From Pholis gunnellus (lineage: Eukaryota; Chordata; Actinopteri; Perciformes; Pholidae), in the NCBI GenBank assembly GCA_910591455.2, contig OU342818.1:16809821-16873820 (forward strand): DNA of 64,000 bases, written 5' to 3'. Of this stretch, positions 43,555 through 57,043 are shown in pieces. How positions within the stretch are numbered: position 1 is the first letter of the stretch; every line of letters begins with the position of its first letter. A model generated the notes under the pieces. It ran no database searches, was not told the DNA's origin, and was given only the letters and a program-made list of their open reading frames with translations. The position numbers and the translations under genes are program-made.

Positions 43555-44190
43555 CCCAACCCTGTTGCTTAGTTACGAAAATAACCTTCATTGGAAGTTT
43601 TATTTTGAAAAGACACTATGCATGTAAAGAGCAGAAACTGACCAGGCTGGTCTCATGCAGCATTGCAGTAAATTGTAAATATTTCACACATTTTTTTGTA
43701 TGTTATTCACATACACTGGAACGAGAAAGTATAAAGACCGCAAAAACACACATGGGATGGGCAGTAAAAAAAAGGTGTATGAGTCCAACAAACAGCCAGA
43801 AGACCCCAGTTCGTTCCCCGTGTGAGACGAGAAGTCAATGTTGATGTTTGTGTCCCGTAACTTGTGTACTTCAGTAACGCCACTTCTGTGATTATTTTAA
43901 CCCTAAGACTATCTATTCCTAAATTTAACTAAGTGGTTTTGTTGCCTAAACCAAACCAAGTATTTGACAATCTATTACTAAACCTAACCAAGTAGTTTTG
44001 TAGCCTTAACATAACTCGGTTTCCTGTGAAGACAGAAGTTTGGTTTGAAAAGACTGTATGCATGTAACGAGCGGAAATTGACATGTGTTGCTGACTTTCT
44101 TAGGAAAACATATGAAAAATGAAGAGTAACTTTTCGTAGGATATCATACGAACCGTTGTATGAGAAAACTTTTCCCTGATACATCAGAAA
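43555..44190 (+). repeat. Two further copies of the 29885 fish repeat
   Basis: TTTTATTTTGAAAAGACACT at about 43598 and TTGGTTTGAAAAGACTGTAT near 44040, followed by ATGCATGTAA and the 'ttttcgtaggatatcatacgaaccgttgtatgag' ending. Confidence 0.65.
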
Positions 44191-44199
44191 CTGACACTA

Positions 44200-46384
44200 G
44201 ACAGGAACATAGAGCGTTATAGATTGAAGTTTAGTGCCACAGAGCAAGCATCGTTATTTGTAGAGTTGGGAGAGAGAAAGTGTTGGCGGGGCAAACCTTG
44301 CAGCGATGCAGTCAATTCTATCAGTGACTAACAATGCAGTCACCACTGTGTGCATTATGTCTATTGAAGCTTCTCTTGAGCCCTCCTCCTGCAGAATTTC
44401 TCTGCCAACCGGCCCTCAGTGTAATTGGAACAAATGGTTTATTAATACGTTTTGATACCAATCAGGTCAAACGACCTTGGCAGCGTGGAGAAGGAGAGGC
44501 CGTTGGCAGCACCGGAGCGTACATTAAGGGGATGGCAGCAGGCATTACTCTCAGCCACTGTATGCTGATCCCAGACCTGCAGCTCAGTTAATAATGTGGA
44601 GGCGACACACTTTCCATCACTCCTAATAGAGATATTGTCATAGTCCTGCCACTGCCAGGGCCTGCAGAGCCAATGGAAAATAGATGGCGCCTGCAATCTT
44701 CATCTCTCCTTCCTCTCGTCAGTGTGGGGACTTCTCTTCCACAAATGTCTGTCCACTCACTCTGGAGTCACATTCATTTCATAACAATGAATAAAATTAT
44801 CATTAGGGTGATGCAATGCACAATTTAATAAACTGCACTCGTGTCAGATGCTTCAGTGTGCTTTAGCTTGTGAAGAGTTTGGGCCTAAGAACGCTTTGTC
44901 GCTCGGTCCCCCAGTTTGTCCCTACTAGATTCCACCATTTTATTTTAGTCAAAAGATACCAAATGTTTCTGTGGACGATCTACCTCTTTCTTCCAGAATC
45001 AAATATCTTGGATGGATTTCCACGACATTTTGTAAAAACATTGATGATTCCCAGTGGAAGAGAAATAGTTGCGTGCTAAACCAAGACGGTGAACATTAGG
45101 AGTATTGATTTGCAAGAGACTAATGCTGTTGTTTTATCCTGGGAGGACAGTCTCGGATTGAATGGACATTATTGGAATGTAGGAAGTATTCACAGCTGGA
45201 AAAATGTAAACAAAAATTGTGCTTTAGCCGCCGTAACAGCTGCAGAAATGTCTCGTAAAACAACCAAAAAAAGATTTATCTGTGTGTCCCAATACCCATA
45301 CTACCATACTATTTATGATTCCAGAAAAATATTTAGTATGTCTCAATGCATAATATGCAAGCCAGCATGCCTTTCTGGCTATTCTGACACCAAATGAGCA
45401 AAAGGGTCAAAGTATGATAAAGTTGTATGCATACTGCATGCAACAGTAAATAAGTTGTAAGGGCAGCTGCAGTATGTACTACAAGTTAAAAGATAAAGTA
45501 TGTGATTTGGAATACAGCTTTTATCTTTTGGAGAAAGGTTTAGCTTTCATTTTGTAAAGTTTTGGACATTTAAAATTGGCTGCAGTCTTCCAAAGTCTCA
45601 GTTTGATCTGTGTGTTGCTGCACTTCTTGCATCCACGGTTCATCGTATAAAACAGTGAGGTACGTTCATTTTTAAAATTTCTTGTATACTAAAGCATTAT
45701 TGATATGTTTCACATATAGTGTAACATGCTGCCTCTGCTCATGTACACTGCAGCAGAGAAAGGATTGGTTTTCAGCATGTGTATCCATTGGTTCTATTTA
45801 TCCTGAAGGCAGCAGAGTTAAATATTTGTTAGAGGAACATTAGCCCTCTTTGTTTTTCTCACAGAGCCAGAGTCAGTTGTCTTTAATAGTAGCTTTATTC
45901 TCCCTAAATAATCATTTGGCTTTTATTGCTGCAAATCAGGCTGAGAGCTCAGGGAGCCTTGCAACTCAATCACTTCATTGTTCCCATGCACGTCCTTAAA
46001 CACCGCTGTGGTCTGGACTGGCTTTTGTTCTGTTTTACTATGCAGGCTGTTCTCTAGTGCTTCTACTCTTTATCTTATACACCACTCTGATGGGACATGC
46101 AAAGGCTGGTCGAACCCAAATTAAACTATGAAGTTCTTTTTTTAACAGTTTATTTAAATTCCTAGAACCGAAGGTGTTTACCTACTAGTTTGCTTTTTAA
46201 AATTGGTCATCAATATTCTTTTAATTCCGTATGTGCTCGGCTTTCATTGCTTCATTTTTGCTTAAAACATAAACTGGACCATGACCCGGTCCCTGGGTGG
46301 TTCTCGTTTCTCTGTACAACAAAGATCAAAATTTATTTTAGTTACATAACCAGACCTCTGCTGCATTTTGCTGCTGACATCTAG
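44200..46384. other. Unique sequence; possible conserved non-coding blocks
   Basis: No exon is supported. 44330-44700 and 45870-46000 are non-repetitive and balanced in composition. I flag them only as candidates for comparative analysis. Confidence 0.3.
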
Positions 46385-46520
46385 GAACGTTGCCTAAACC
46401 TGACTATAATAAATTCATTTTTATTTTGAAAAGAGCAGAAATTGACATTGAGAGTTGCTGACTTTTGTGGGAAAACGCACGAAAATTGAAAGTTAACTTT
46501 TCGTAAGATTTCATATGAAC
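46385..46520 (+). repeat. Partial copy of the 29885 fish repeat
   Basis: 'ttgcctaaacctgac...tttattttgaaaagagcagaaattgacat' and AACTTTTCGTAAGATTTCAT. Confidence 0.6.
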
Positions 46521-46739
46521 TGGATCACGTTTTCAAAGTCATGCTAGAAATGGTATTATGAAGTACTCATATCGCTACTCTGTATCGCAGTGGTGGGCCG
46601 TCAGGGCCAGTAAGGCCTTCTCTGCTGGCCTAGACAGAATCACAAAGTTATAGCTATTTTATAATTTAAGAATTTTTCATAAATACACTACATGTATTTG
46701 TAACACGTTTCTGTTACCACAGTGGGTTTCATAGGCACA

Positions 46740-47000
46740 ATGACGCCAGCACACTCGTATACAGAGATGGGCAAAAATACATCAAAATGTATTTTGATAC
46801 AAAATACCCCCAAATAAATGTATTACAACAAAATACAAAATACTGGTGCCAGAAAATGTAACAAAATACATGTATTTTGTATTTAAAATATAGGAAATAC
46901 TTTTTTCTGGATTTTCTGTTTTCTCACAATTTGGTATAGCAGAGCATTCAGGTTTATATAATGTACATAAAGCTCTGGTGAACCGCACAAAAAGGAAGAA
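46740..47000. repeat. Interspersed repeat (AAAATACA-rich)
   Basis: GAGATGGGCAAAAATACATC and TGTATTTTGATACAAAATAC are phrases of a repeat I recognise as common in fish, probably hAT-related. The ends are not resolved. Confidence 0.5.
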
Positions 47001-47089
47001 CAGTCACGGAATGTCAGTGTAACTAAGCAAAGCTATTACAAGACAACAACTTGATTGATTATGTATATATATATTTGTATTAATGGGAC

Positions 47090-47608
47090 TTAACAGCCCA
47101 TAAACTTTGGCGTTGTATCAACAAGAAAATATTCATCACATATGACATACAAGCTCCCAATCTCCCTCTTCTTAAATGATTCTGGCAGTCCCTTCAAAAT
47201 CATTGCTACTAACAGCCCGTCACTCAATGTCTCACCTGCGTTTCTCAATGCTGTGATGGCGGTCTCTGCGCGTATAACATACTCCGTCACACTCTCACTG
47301 CTCGACTTTTGAAGCAAAGTCAGTTCTGTATACACACTAATTATGTGTGGCTTCCCTTTGCCAGCATAATAGTCTCTCAGAATCGTCAGTACTTTCCGCC
47401 CATCGTCTGCCGCTTCTCTCATTACTAGCGACAAACTTTTATCATCCAAAAACTGGATTAGCTCCGCGTATGCTTTGGCATTTTTCGTCTCGTAGGCTGC
47501 CGGTTCTTCATCCTCAGTGGGCTCATTTAAAATAGTATCCTTTAGACCTTGCAACCGAAGATGGCCCAAAAATTTCGTCTCCCACAGTTCATAATTTCGC
47601 CTACTCAT
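47090..47608 (-). pseudogene. Ty1/Copia retrotransposon gag, 3'-truncated
   Basis: A 172-codon frame starting at ATG 47608, about 115 nt downstream of the primer-binding site. Its N-terminal wording (YELWETKFLGHLRLQGLKD) and the later LTILRDYYAGKGKPHI and LVAMILKGLPESFK are typical of Copia Gag (UBN2/DUF4219-type) proteins, which form the particle around the element's RNA. Homology ends at about residue 148; the last 24 codons are unrelated and the Cys-His zinc knuckle, protease, integrase and RT are missing. The gag part has no internal stop, so the insertion may be fairly young. It sits inside the expanded hAT. Confidence 0.8.
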
Positions 47609-47723
47609 GGTGCTAGCATAGTATGCGAACTCTCACTGGACACGCGGTACGTTGCGACTTTTCTCTCGGTGGTACTTCGCTGGATAATTTTCTCTGGGTG
47701 ACCCTGGGTAGCTCTGGATAACT

Positions 47724-47737
47724 CTGGGCCCATAACC
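47724..47737 (-). promoter_or_regulatory. Copia primer-binding site complementary to initiator tRNA-Met anticodon arm
   Basis: Minus strand GGTTATGGGCCCAG directly follows the LTR end (...CTAACA). Its complement, CTGGGCCCATAACC, is the anticodon stem-loop of vertebrate initiator tRNA-Met. Priming from an internal half-tRNA is a Copia trait. Confidence 0.8.
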
Positions 47738-47986
47738 TGTTAGCAGATGTAGATTGTACAGCGATGCTGTATACCCAGTGCTAACCCGAATGTAATTACG
47801 GAGGAATAAAACAACGTGGGGCATCACTTCTGTTCAGTGGAACTCTTTTTTCAAAGTAAAACTTTATTGACACGTCACCTTCAGCACCTCTTATTGGCTG
47901 TTCTCTTTGTCCATCACACAGTATCTGAATTAACTCTATAAAGCCTGCATATGACAATACAAATAGATAACATATAATTGAGAACA
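47738..47986 (-). mobile_element. Copia 5' LTR (approximate 5' boundary)
   Basis: On the minus strand it runs from TGTTCTC (47986; an alternative start is TGTTCACA at 48018) to CTAACA at 47738, next to the primer-binding site. It contains a TATA-like CTTTATAGAG near 47940 and AATAAA near 47865. No 3' LTR is present, so TSDs cannot be tested. Confidence 0.65.
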
Positions 47987-48025
47987 CATTTCTACGTGCA
48001 ATGCCTACCCTGTGAACATTGGTTC

Positions 48026-48858
48026 CAGTGGCGGCTGGTCAATAGGGGGCCATGGGGCCTGACCCCACCTTGAGCCCCAAAAAAAAAGAAGAAAAGAAAA
48101 TCCTGTGTTTTTATTTTGAAGGGGATTTTGTATGCAGCCTGTCTGCTCATCATCTCCGCTTGTGTGCACGGCTCAAAACGCGCAGCTAGTGGGGCTGGCC
48201 CCACCGAGGCGGGTCTATGAAGCAGTTTAGCCAATTGCTGATTAAAGATAGAAATGAGTGACATACAATTTACCCAATCAGCGTCCTCAAATAGATTCAG
48301 AGTGGGGCCAAAATGATTTGGCCCCAAGCTGCGCGTTCTCGTCAGGAGAAGTCTCCACAGGCGAGCGCGAGCGCTACTCCCCCAAGACCCGTTCGAGAGG
48401 AGAAGTTTTAGGAGGAACTACAGGCCAAAGAGCTGACCCCAGATAAGCCTGACCTCACAATCAGACAGCAGACTAGCGGGAAAAGGAAGCAGTACATGAA
48501 GCTTCTCTACTAGCTGTACCAGACAGGTTTGGCTAGCTGGATGCAGTCATGCTAATAACTTAAAACAACGGGAACAGATCCAGCACGGACAGTTACGGGA
48601 GTGCGGGATGAGGAGGTAAGGAAACATGAAAAAAACAGGTTTGGGAGTGAGGGATGAGGAGGTAAGGAAACATGAGAACACCAGGGCACACATGAGAACT
48701 CTGTCAAGCTACATATTAGGCAAAGTGAACATCTTTTCTTCTACATAGTTGTCCTCAGTCTCATCTGCTTAACTTGGTCATGGAGGCATCAATATTTAAT
48801 TGAGATGGTAAATTAACAGTTAAAACTCATCATAGCTTATATCTATATATGCATTTTA

Positions 48859-48903
<45 letters not shown>

Positions 48904-49059
48904 AATTGCCTGTGAGGGTGACAAAAATAAGATGTTATTTACTGCTTTTTTTCGTGTTGGAATAAATGTTAAATATTTAACTGCAAAGTAGTAATGCGTG
49001 TTTGATACCTTAATTTGTTTGCATTAAACCATACTGGGATTTTCCACCAGCCGCCACTG
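48026..49059. mobile_element. hAT-like element with TIR CAGTGGCGGCTGGT
   Basis: Perfect 14-bp terminal inverted repeat (48026-48039 and 49046-49059). Flanking octamers ATTGGTTC and ATGTCACA do not match, so one end may be rearranged or the copy is a recombinant. Its interior matches 3830-4356 and contains an (AT)n tract (about 48866-48901). It has no transposase ORF. Confidence 0.75.
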
Positions 49060-50178
49060 ATGTCACAGTTCCGTTGTTCTCATACTGCACACTCACTAAG
49101 ATAGCAAGCCTGCAGTTTAAGTACTCCAGAGATCCTACAGCATCGTCCTCCTTTACTGGGACCCCAAAAAGAGGAATTTTAGGAAGCTTTCAATTAAAAA
49201 TGAATATTTATACTAAGATGAGAGTCCACAATACCTTTTACATTTTAAATATTAAGCAGAGCATCCTTTGTCGCAAAATAATATGGACCAAGTCAAAGAA
49301 AAGTCATATTACAGGATGTCTAAAAAGTTTAAGTATTGTATATTGAAAAAAGTCATATAAAGTATGTCCAAAACGTTTTTGACAAATCCATGCAGCATAG
49401 CTAAATTACAGCTAGCTGGCTAACCTTAGCTTGCTTGCTCGCTAACGTTGTAGCTAGAGAAATATGAATTACTTCACAAGCTAAAAAAGTCATAGTTTAG
49501 CTTTAGCATGTCGAATAAAGTAATAAATAAGTCACAGTATAGCATATTGAATAAAGTCATAGTAGGCCTATATTATGTCAAAAAAAGTCATAGTAGTAAA
49601 ATGTAAATTGGGTAATAGAAAGACTTATTATTATTATTTGTCTTAATAACTATTAACCACCAAATACTTCAGTTCAAAACAGTTTTAAGGTCTTAAATCC
49701 ATCAACTGACTAATTCCCAAACTCAGGAGCAGGTGAGATTGGATGTTGCTATAGTTACCATCAAGTACACGGGATGCAATTTATTAGCATTTGAATATGA
49801 ATTTGCAAACATAGACAGCTTAACAATGTTAAAAGGAGAATTTGTTGAGTTACTTGCAACAGCTTAAACTTTTGTTCTGACTTGTGAATCTGCAAAGCAA
49901 CAGACACATTTTATTTGTAATATACAGTGTTATTTCATTACTGCTAACGGGTCATAATGTGTGGAGTTTTGTGAAAACTGTGCCATGGAAAACATAGTGA
50001 ACGCTGGACTAGCAAATAGTGAATTCATAAAAGAAGACATTATCTGCCCTTGAGAATAGAATAGAATGCTGGATGGAACACGCACTGTTCTCTGACTCGA
50101 ATAAATTAGAATGTTGACGTGTCATCTTATGTATGAAGCCAGGTTAATATGCAAATTAAACTCAGTATCTTCCAAAAC
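49060..50178. other. Unique AT-rich sequence, no gene seen
   Basis: There are scattered AAAAAGTCATA phrases (49300-49600) but no supported exon. Confidence 0.35.
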
Positions 50179-50179
50179 T

Positions 50180-50533
50180 TTACAGAGGACAGCCGGACAG
50201 CTCTGAGGCTCTGAGGTAGGCCGTGGGAAAACAACTGCTCATAATTTATAGTACAGTTTTATTTTATTTGACTGTGGTCAGACTTCCTGGGGGGCTCCCT
50301 GTTGACGTGAAGGTCTATCATCCGGCTAGTTGGCTGAGGCTTTTCAACCTATTACAGTCGGGTGTTGCCCTTTCATGTAAGCAGATTCATGCTCACTGTG
50401 TTGAGCTGTTTGGAGAGTGTCCTGCAGTATGTGTTAACAACTACATTCTGGATAGTAGCCCATGGCTTCTCGGAACCAAAGGTGACGGTGAGCGTTCGAA
50501 CTGTGGGGAAGACTCGGCAGCGCTCTGCCAACT
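50180..50533 (+). repeat. Diverged founder-like copy of the 837-bp array unit
   Basis: AGAGGACAGCCGGACAGCTC and GGCTTCTCGGAACCAAAGGT align with the unit phrases AGAGGACAGCTGGATAGCTC and GGCTTCTCGGAGCCAATGCT but with many differences, unlike the near-identical array. It may be the ancestral unit or an older edge copy. Confidence 0.75.
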
Positions 50534-53500
50534 GCAGTTGTAGAAATGTTGTATAGTATGGAAAAAAGCAACTCCACAGAGGACAGCTGGATAGCTCTGA
50601 GGTAGGCCGCAGCATATTTTCAGAACTTCCCCCAGGTAGTAGCTGGCTTCTCGGAGCCAATGCTGACGGTGAGTGTTTGAACTGGGGGGAAGACTCAGTC
50701 GCGCTCTTGAGTCCTGCCAATGATAGGTCACTGTGTGGCTTACTTCGCTGGGTGGGGCAAGCCGCAGGCTGCCGTCAGCAGAGTGTAAAGATGGTCGGCC
50801 AGTTTTCAGTGCTACCTGGGGGCAGGAAGTCTTTGTGCCAGTCTGCCTCAGAGCTCACTTCAAGCTTCCCGTGGGTCTGATGTAGGATGCTGTGGTAAGA
50901 TACTTGCACCAAACTCCTGTCGTGTAAACCAGTAGCATATCTGACCTGTAACTTTGGATTCAGAATAGACTTTGACTGCTACCACTTTTTGTTATTTGGC
51001 TCAGGATGTTTGGTGCCACCATACTGATTTTAGGATTACCAAATCCCTCCTTGAATATCAAATTGTTCACATTTATTATTAACTTAGTAGAATAAAAAAG
51101 AGCTTAGCTTACAGGAGAGAAAGGGAAATGTAGACATCTTTATTTAAAAAATATAGTGAAATTAAATGTATTATAGTCGTCATTATATACATATGAAGTT
51201 CAAGCTCTGCATTTAACCAATCCCTAGCATATTGGGAGCAGTGGGCTGGGTTTAGTGTCTTGCTCAGGTATACTTTGGCACAGGACATGTAGCAGCCAAG
51301 GATGAAACCGCCGGCCTTGCGGTTACCGGACGACCCCCTCTACCCAATGAGCCACGGTATTTATAATCACACAGTTGTAGAAATGTTGTATAGTATGGAA
51401 AAAAGCAACTCCACAGAGGACAGCTGGATAGCTCTGAGGTAGGCCGCAGCATATTTTCAGAACTTCCCCCAGGTAGTAGCTGGCTTCTCGGAGCCAATGC
51501 TGACGGTGAGTGTTTGAACTGGGGGGAAGACTCAGTCGCGCTCTTGAGTCCTGCCAATGATAGGTCACTGTGTGGCTTACTTCGCTGGGTGGGGCAAGCC
51601 GCAGGCTGCCGTCAGCAGAGTGTAAAGATGGTCGGCCAGTTTTCAGTGCTACCTGGGGGCAGGAAGTCTTTGTGCCAGTCTGCCTCAGAGCTCACTTCAA
51701 GCTTCCCGTGGGTCTGATGTAGGATGCTGTGGTAAGATACTTGCACCAAACTCCTGTCGTGTAAACCAGTAGCATATCTGACCTGTAACTTTGGATTCAG
51801 AATAGACTTTGACTGCTACCACTTTTTGTTATTTGGCTCAGGATGTTTGGTGCCACCATACTGATTTTAGGATTACCAAATCCCTCCTTGAATATCAAAT
51901 TGTTCACATTGATTATTAACTTAGTAGAATAAAAAAGAGCTTAGCTTACAGGAGAGAAAGGGAAATGTAGACATCTTTATTTAAAAAATATAATGAAATT
52001 AAATGTATTATAGTCGTCATTATATACATATGAAGTTCAAGCTCTGCATTTAACCAATCCCTAGCATATTGGGAGCAGTGGGCTGGGTTTAGTGTCTTGC
52101 TCAGGTATACTTTGGCACAGGACATGTAGCAGCCAAGGATGAAACCGCCGGCCTTGCGGTTACCGGACGACCCCCTCTACCCAATGAGCCACGGTATTTA
52201 TAATCACACAGTTGTAGAAATGTTGTATAGTATGGAAAAAAGCAACTCCACAGAGGACAGCTGGATAGCTCTGAGGTAGGCCGCAGCATATTTTCAGAAC
52301 TTCCCCCAGGTAGTAGCTGGCTTCTCGGAGCCAATGCTGACGGTGAGTGTTTGAACTGGGGGGAAGACTCAGTCGCGCTCTTGAGTCCTGCCAATGATAG
52401 GTCACTGTGTGGCTTACTTCGCTGGGTGGGGCAAGCCGCAGGCTGCCGTCAGCAGAGTGCAAAGATGGTCGGCCAGTTTTCAGTGCTACCTGGGGGCAGG
52501 AAGTCTTTGTGCCAGTCTGCCTCAGAGCTCACTTCAAGCTTCCCGTGGGTCTGATGTAGGATGCTGTGGTAAGATACTTGCACCAAACTCCTGTCGTGTA
52601 AACCAGTAGCATATCTGACCTGTAACTTTGGATTCAGAATAGACTTTGACTGCTACCACTTTTTGTTATTTGGCTCAGGATGTTTGGTGCCACCATACTG
52701 ATTTTAGGATTACCAAATCCCTCCTTGAATATCAAATTGTTCACATTGATTATTAACTTAGTAGAATAAAAAAGAGCTTAGCTTACAGGAGAGAAAGGGA
52801 AATGTAGACATCTTTATTTAAAAAATATAGTGAAATTAAATGTATTATAGTCGTCATTATATACATATGAAGTTCAAGCTCTGCATTTAACCAATCCCTA
52901 GCATATTGGGAGCAGTGGGCTGGGTTTAGTGTCTTGCTCAGGTATACTTTGGCACAGGACATGTAGCAGCCAAGGATGAAACCGCCGGCCTTGCGGTTAC
53001 CGGACGACCCCCTCTACCCAATGAGCCACGGTATTTATAATCACACAGTTGTAGAAATGTTGTATAGTATGGAAAAAAGCAACTCCACAGAGGACAGCTG
53101 GATAGCTCTGAGGTAGGCCGCAGCATATTTTCAGAACTTCCCCCAGGTAGTAGCTGGCTTCTCGGAGCCAATGCTGACGGTGAGTGTTTGAACTGGGGAG
53201 AAGACTCAGTCGCGGTCTTGAGTCCTGCCAATGATAGGTCACTGTGTGGCTTACTTCGCTGGGTGGGGCAAGCCGCAGGCTGCCGTCAGCAGAGTGCAAA
53301 GATGGTCGGCCAGTTTTCAGTGCTACCTGGGGGCAGGAAGTCTTTGTGCCAGTCTGCCTCAGAGCTCACTTCAAGCTTCCCGTGGGTCTGATGTAGGATG
53401 CTGTGGTAAGATACTTGCACCAAACTCCTGTCGTGTAAACCAGTAGCATATCTGACCTGTAACTTTGGATTCAGAATAGACTTTGACTGCTACCACTTTT

Positions 53501-56500
53501 TGTTATTTGGCTCAGGATGTTTGGTGCCACCATACTGATTTTAGGATTACCAAATCCCTCCTTGAATATCAAATTGTTCACATTGATTATTAACTTAGTA
53601 GAATAAAAAAGAGCTTAGCTTACAGGAGAGAAAGGGAAATGTAGACATCTTTATTTAAAAAATATAATGAAATTAAATGTATTATAGTCGTCATTATATA
53701 CATATGAAGTTCAAGCTCTGCATTTAACCAATCCCTAGCATATTGGGAGCAGTGGGCTGGGTTTAGTGTCTTGCTCAGGTATACTTTGGCACAGGACATG
53801 TAGCAGCCAAGGATGAAACCGCCGGCCTTGCGGTTACCGGACGACCCCCTCTACCCAATGAGCCACGGTATTTATAATCACACAGTTGTAGAAATGTTGT
53901 ATAGTATGGAAAAAAGCAACTCCACAGAGGACAGCTGGATAGCTCTGAGGTAGGCCGCAGCATATTTTCAGAACTTCCCCCAGGTAGTAGCTGGCTTCTC
54001 GGAGCCAATGCTGACGGTGAGTGTTTGAACTGGGGGGAAGACTCAGTCGCGCTCTTGAGTCCTGCCAATGATAGGTCACTGTGTGGCTTACTTCGCTGGG
54101 TGGGGCAAGCCGCAGGCTGCCGTCAGCAGAGTGTAAAGATGGTCGGCCAGTTTTCAGTGCTACCTGGGGGCAGGAAGTCTTTGTGCCAGTCTGCCTCAGA
54201 GCTCACTTCAAGCTTCCCGTGGGTCTGATGTAGGATGCTGTGGTAAGATACTTGCACCAAACTCCTGTCGTGTAAACCAGTAGCATATCTGACCTGTAAC
54301 TTTGGATTCAGAATAGACTTTGACTGCTACCACTTTTTGTTATTTGGCTCAGGATGTTTGGTGCCACCATACTGATTTTAGGATTACCAAATCCCTCCTT
54401 GAATATCAAATTGTTCACATTGATTATTAACTTAGTAGAATAAAAAAGAGCTTAGCTTACAGGAGAGAAAGGGAAATGTAGACATCTTTATTTAAAAAAT
54501 ATAATGAAATTAAATGTATTATTGTCGTCATTATATACATATGAAGTTCAAGCTCTGCATTTAACCAATCCCTAGCATATTGGGAGCAGTGGGCTGGGTT
54601 TAGTGTCTTGCTCAGGTATACTTTGGCACAGGACATGTAGCAGCCAAGGATGAAACCGCCGGCCTTGCGGTTACCGGACGACCCCCTCTACCCAATGAGC
54701 CACGGTATTTATAATCACACAGTTGTAGAAATGTTGTATAGTATGGAAAAAAGCAACTCCACAGAGGACAGCTGGATAGCTCTGAGGTAGGCCGCAGCAT
54801 ATTTTCAGAACTTCCCCCAGGTAGTAGCTGGCTTCTCGGAGCCAATGCTGACGGTGAGTGTTTGAACTGGGGGGAAGACTCAGTCGCGCTCTTGAGTCCT
54901 GCCAATGATAGGTCACTGTGTGGCTTACTTCACTGGGTGGGGCAAGCCACAGGCTGCCGTCAGCAGAGTGTAAAGATGGTCGGCCAGTTTTCAGTGCTAC
55001 CTGGGGGCAGGAAGTCTTTGTGCCAGTCTGCCTCAGAGCTCACTTCAAGCTTCCCGTGGGTCTGATGTAGGATGCTGTGGTAAGATACTTGCACCAAACT
55101 CCTGTCGTGTAAACCAGTAGCATATCTGACCTGTAACTTTGGATTCAGAATAGACTTTGACTGCTACCACTTTTTGTTATTTGGCTCAGGATGTTTGGTG
55201 CCACCATACTGATTTTAGGATTACCAAATCCCTCCTTGAATATCAAATTGTTCACATTGATTATTAACTTAGTAGAATAAAAAAGAGCTTAGCTTACAGG
55301 AGAGAAAGGGAAATGTAGACATCTTTATTTAAAAAATATAGTGAAATTAAATGTATTATAGTCGTCATTATATACATATGAAGTTCAAGCTCTGCATTTA
55401 ACCAATCCCTAGCATATTGGGAGCAGTGGGCTGGGTTTAGTGTCTTGCTCAGGTATACTTTGGCACAGGACATGTAGCAGCCAAGGATGAAACCGCCGGC
55501 CTTGCGGTTACCGGACGACCCCCTCTACCCAATGAGCCACGGTATTTATAATCACACAGTTGTAGAAATGTTGTATAGTATGGAAAAAAACAACTCCACA
55601 GAGGACAGCTGGATAGCTCTGAGGTAGGCCGCAGCATATTTTCAGAACTTCCCCCAGGTAGTAGCTGGCTTCTCGGAGCCAATGCTGACGGTGAGTGTTT
55701 GAACTGGGGGGAAGACTCAGTCGCGCTCTTGAGTCCTGCCAATGATAGGTCACTGTGTGGCTTACTTCGCTGGGTGGGGCAAGCCGCAGGCTGCCGTCAG
55801 CAGAGTGTAAAGATGGTCGGCCAGTTTTCAGTGCTACCTGGGGGCAGGAAGTCTTTGTGCCAGTCTGCCTCAGAGCTCACTTCAAGCTTCCCGTGGGTCT
55901 GATGTAGGATGCTGTGGTAAGATACTTGCACCAAACTCCTGTCGTGTAAACCAGTAGCATATCTGACCTGTAACTTTGGATTCAGAATAGACTTTGACTG
56001 CTACCACTTTTTGTTATTTGGCTCAGGATGTTTGGTGCCACCATACTGATTTTAGGATTACCAAATCCCTCCTTGAATATCAAATTGTTCACATTGATTA
56101 TTAACTTAGTAGAATAAAAAAGAGCTTAGCTTACAGGAGAGAAAGGGAAATGTAGACATCTTTATTTAAAAAATATAGTGAAATTAAATGTATTATAGTC
56201 GTCATTATATACATATGAAGTTCAAGCTCTGCATTTAACCAATCCCTAGCATATTGGGAGCAGTGGGCTGGGTTTAGTGTCTTGCTCAGGTATACTTTGG
56301 CACAGGACATGTAGCAGCCAAGGATGAAACCGCCGGCCTTGCGGTTACCGGACGACCCCCTCTACCCAATGAGCCACGGTATTTATAATCACACAGTTGT
56401 AGAAATGTTGTATAGTATGGAAAAAAGCAACTCCACAGAGGACAGCTGGATAGCTCTGAGGTAGGCCGCAGCATATTTTCAGAACTTCCCCCAGGTAGTA

Positions 56501-57043
56501 GCTGGCTTCTCGGAGCCAATGCTGACGGTGAGTGTTTGAACTGGGGGGAAGACTCAGTCGCGCTCTTGAGTCCTGCCAATGATAGGTCACTGTGTGGCTT
56601 ACTTCGCTGGGTGGGGCAAGCCGCAGGCTGCCGTCAGCAGAGTGTAAAGATGGTCGGCCAGTTTTCAGTGCTACCTGGGGGCAGGAAGTCTTTGTGCCAG
56701 TCTGCCTCAGAGCTCACTTCAAGCTTCCCGTGGGTCTGATGTAGGATGCTGTGGTAAGATACTTGCACCAAACTCCTGTCGTGTAAACCAGTAGCATATC
56801 TGACCTGTAACTTTGGATTCAGAATAGACTTTGACTGCTACCACTTTTTGTTATTTGGCTCAGGATGTTTGGTGCCACCATACTGATTTTAGGATTACCA
56901 AATCCCTCCTTGAATATCAAATTGTTCACATTGATTATTAACTTAGTAGAATAAAAAAGAGCTTAGCTTACAGGAGAGAAAGGGAAATGTAGACATCTTT
57001 ATTTAAAAAATATAGTGAAATTAAATGTATTATAGTCGTCATT

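Noticed and set aside
48018..49067. TSD for the hAT-like element at 48026-49059
   Set aside because: Octamers ATTGGTTC and ATGTCACA do not match, so I kept only the TIR evidence.
50223..56739. Recurring 97-, 81-, 100- and 67-codon frames on both strands
   Set aside because: The same frames recur because of the 837-bp period; they overlap on opposite strands and include SINE-like DNA.
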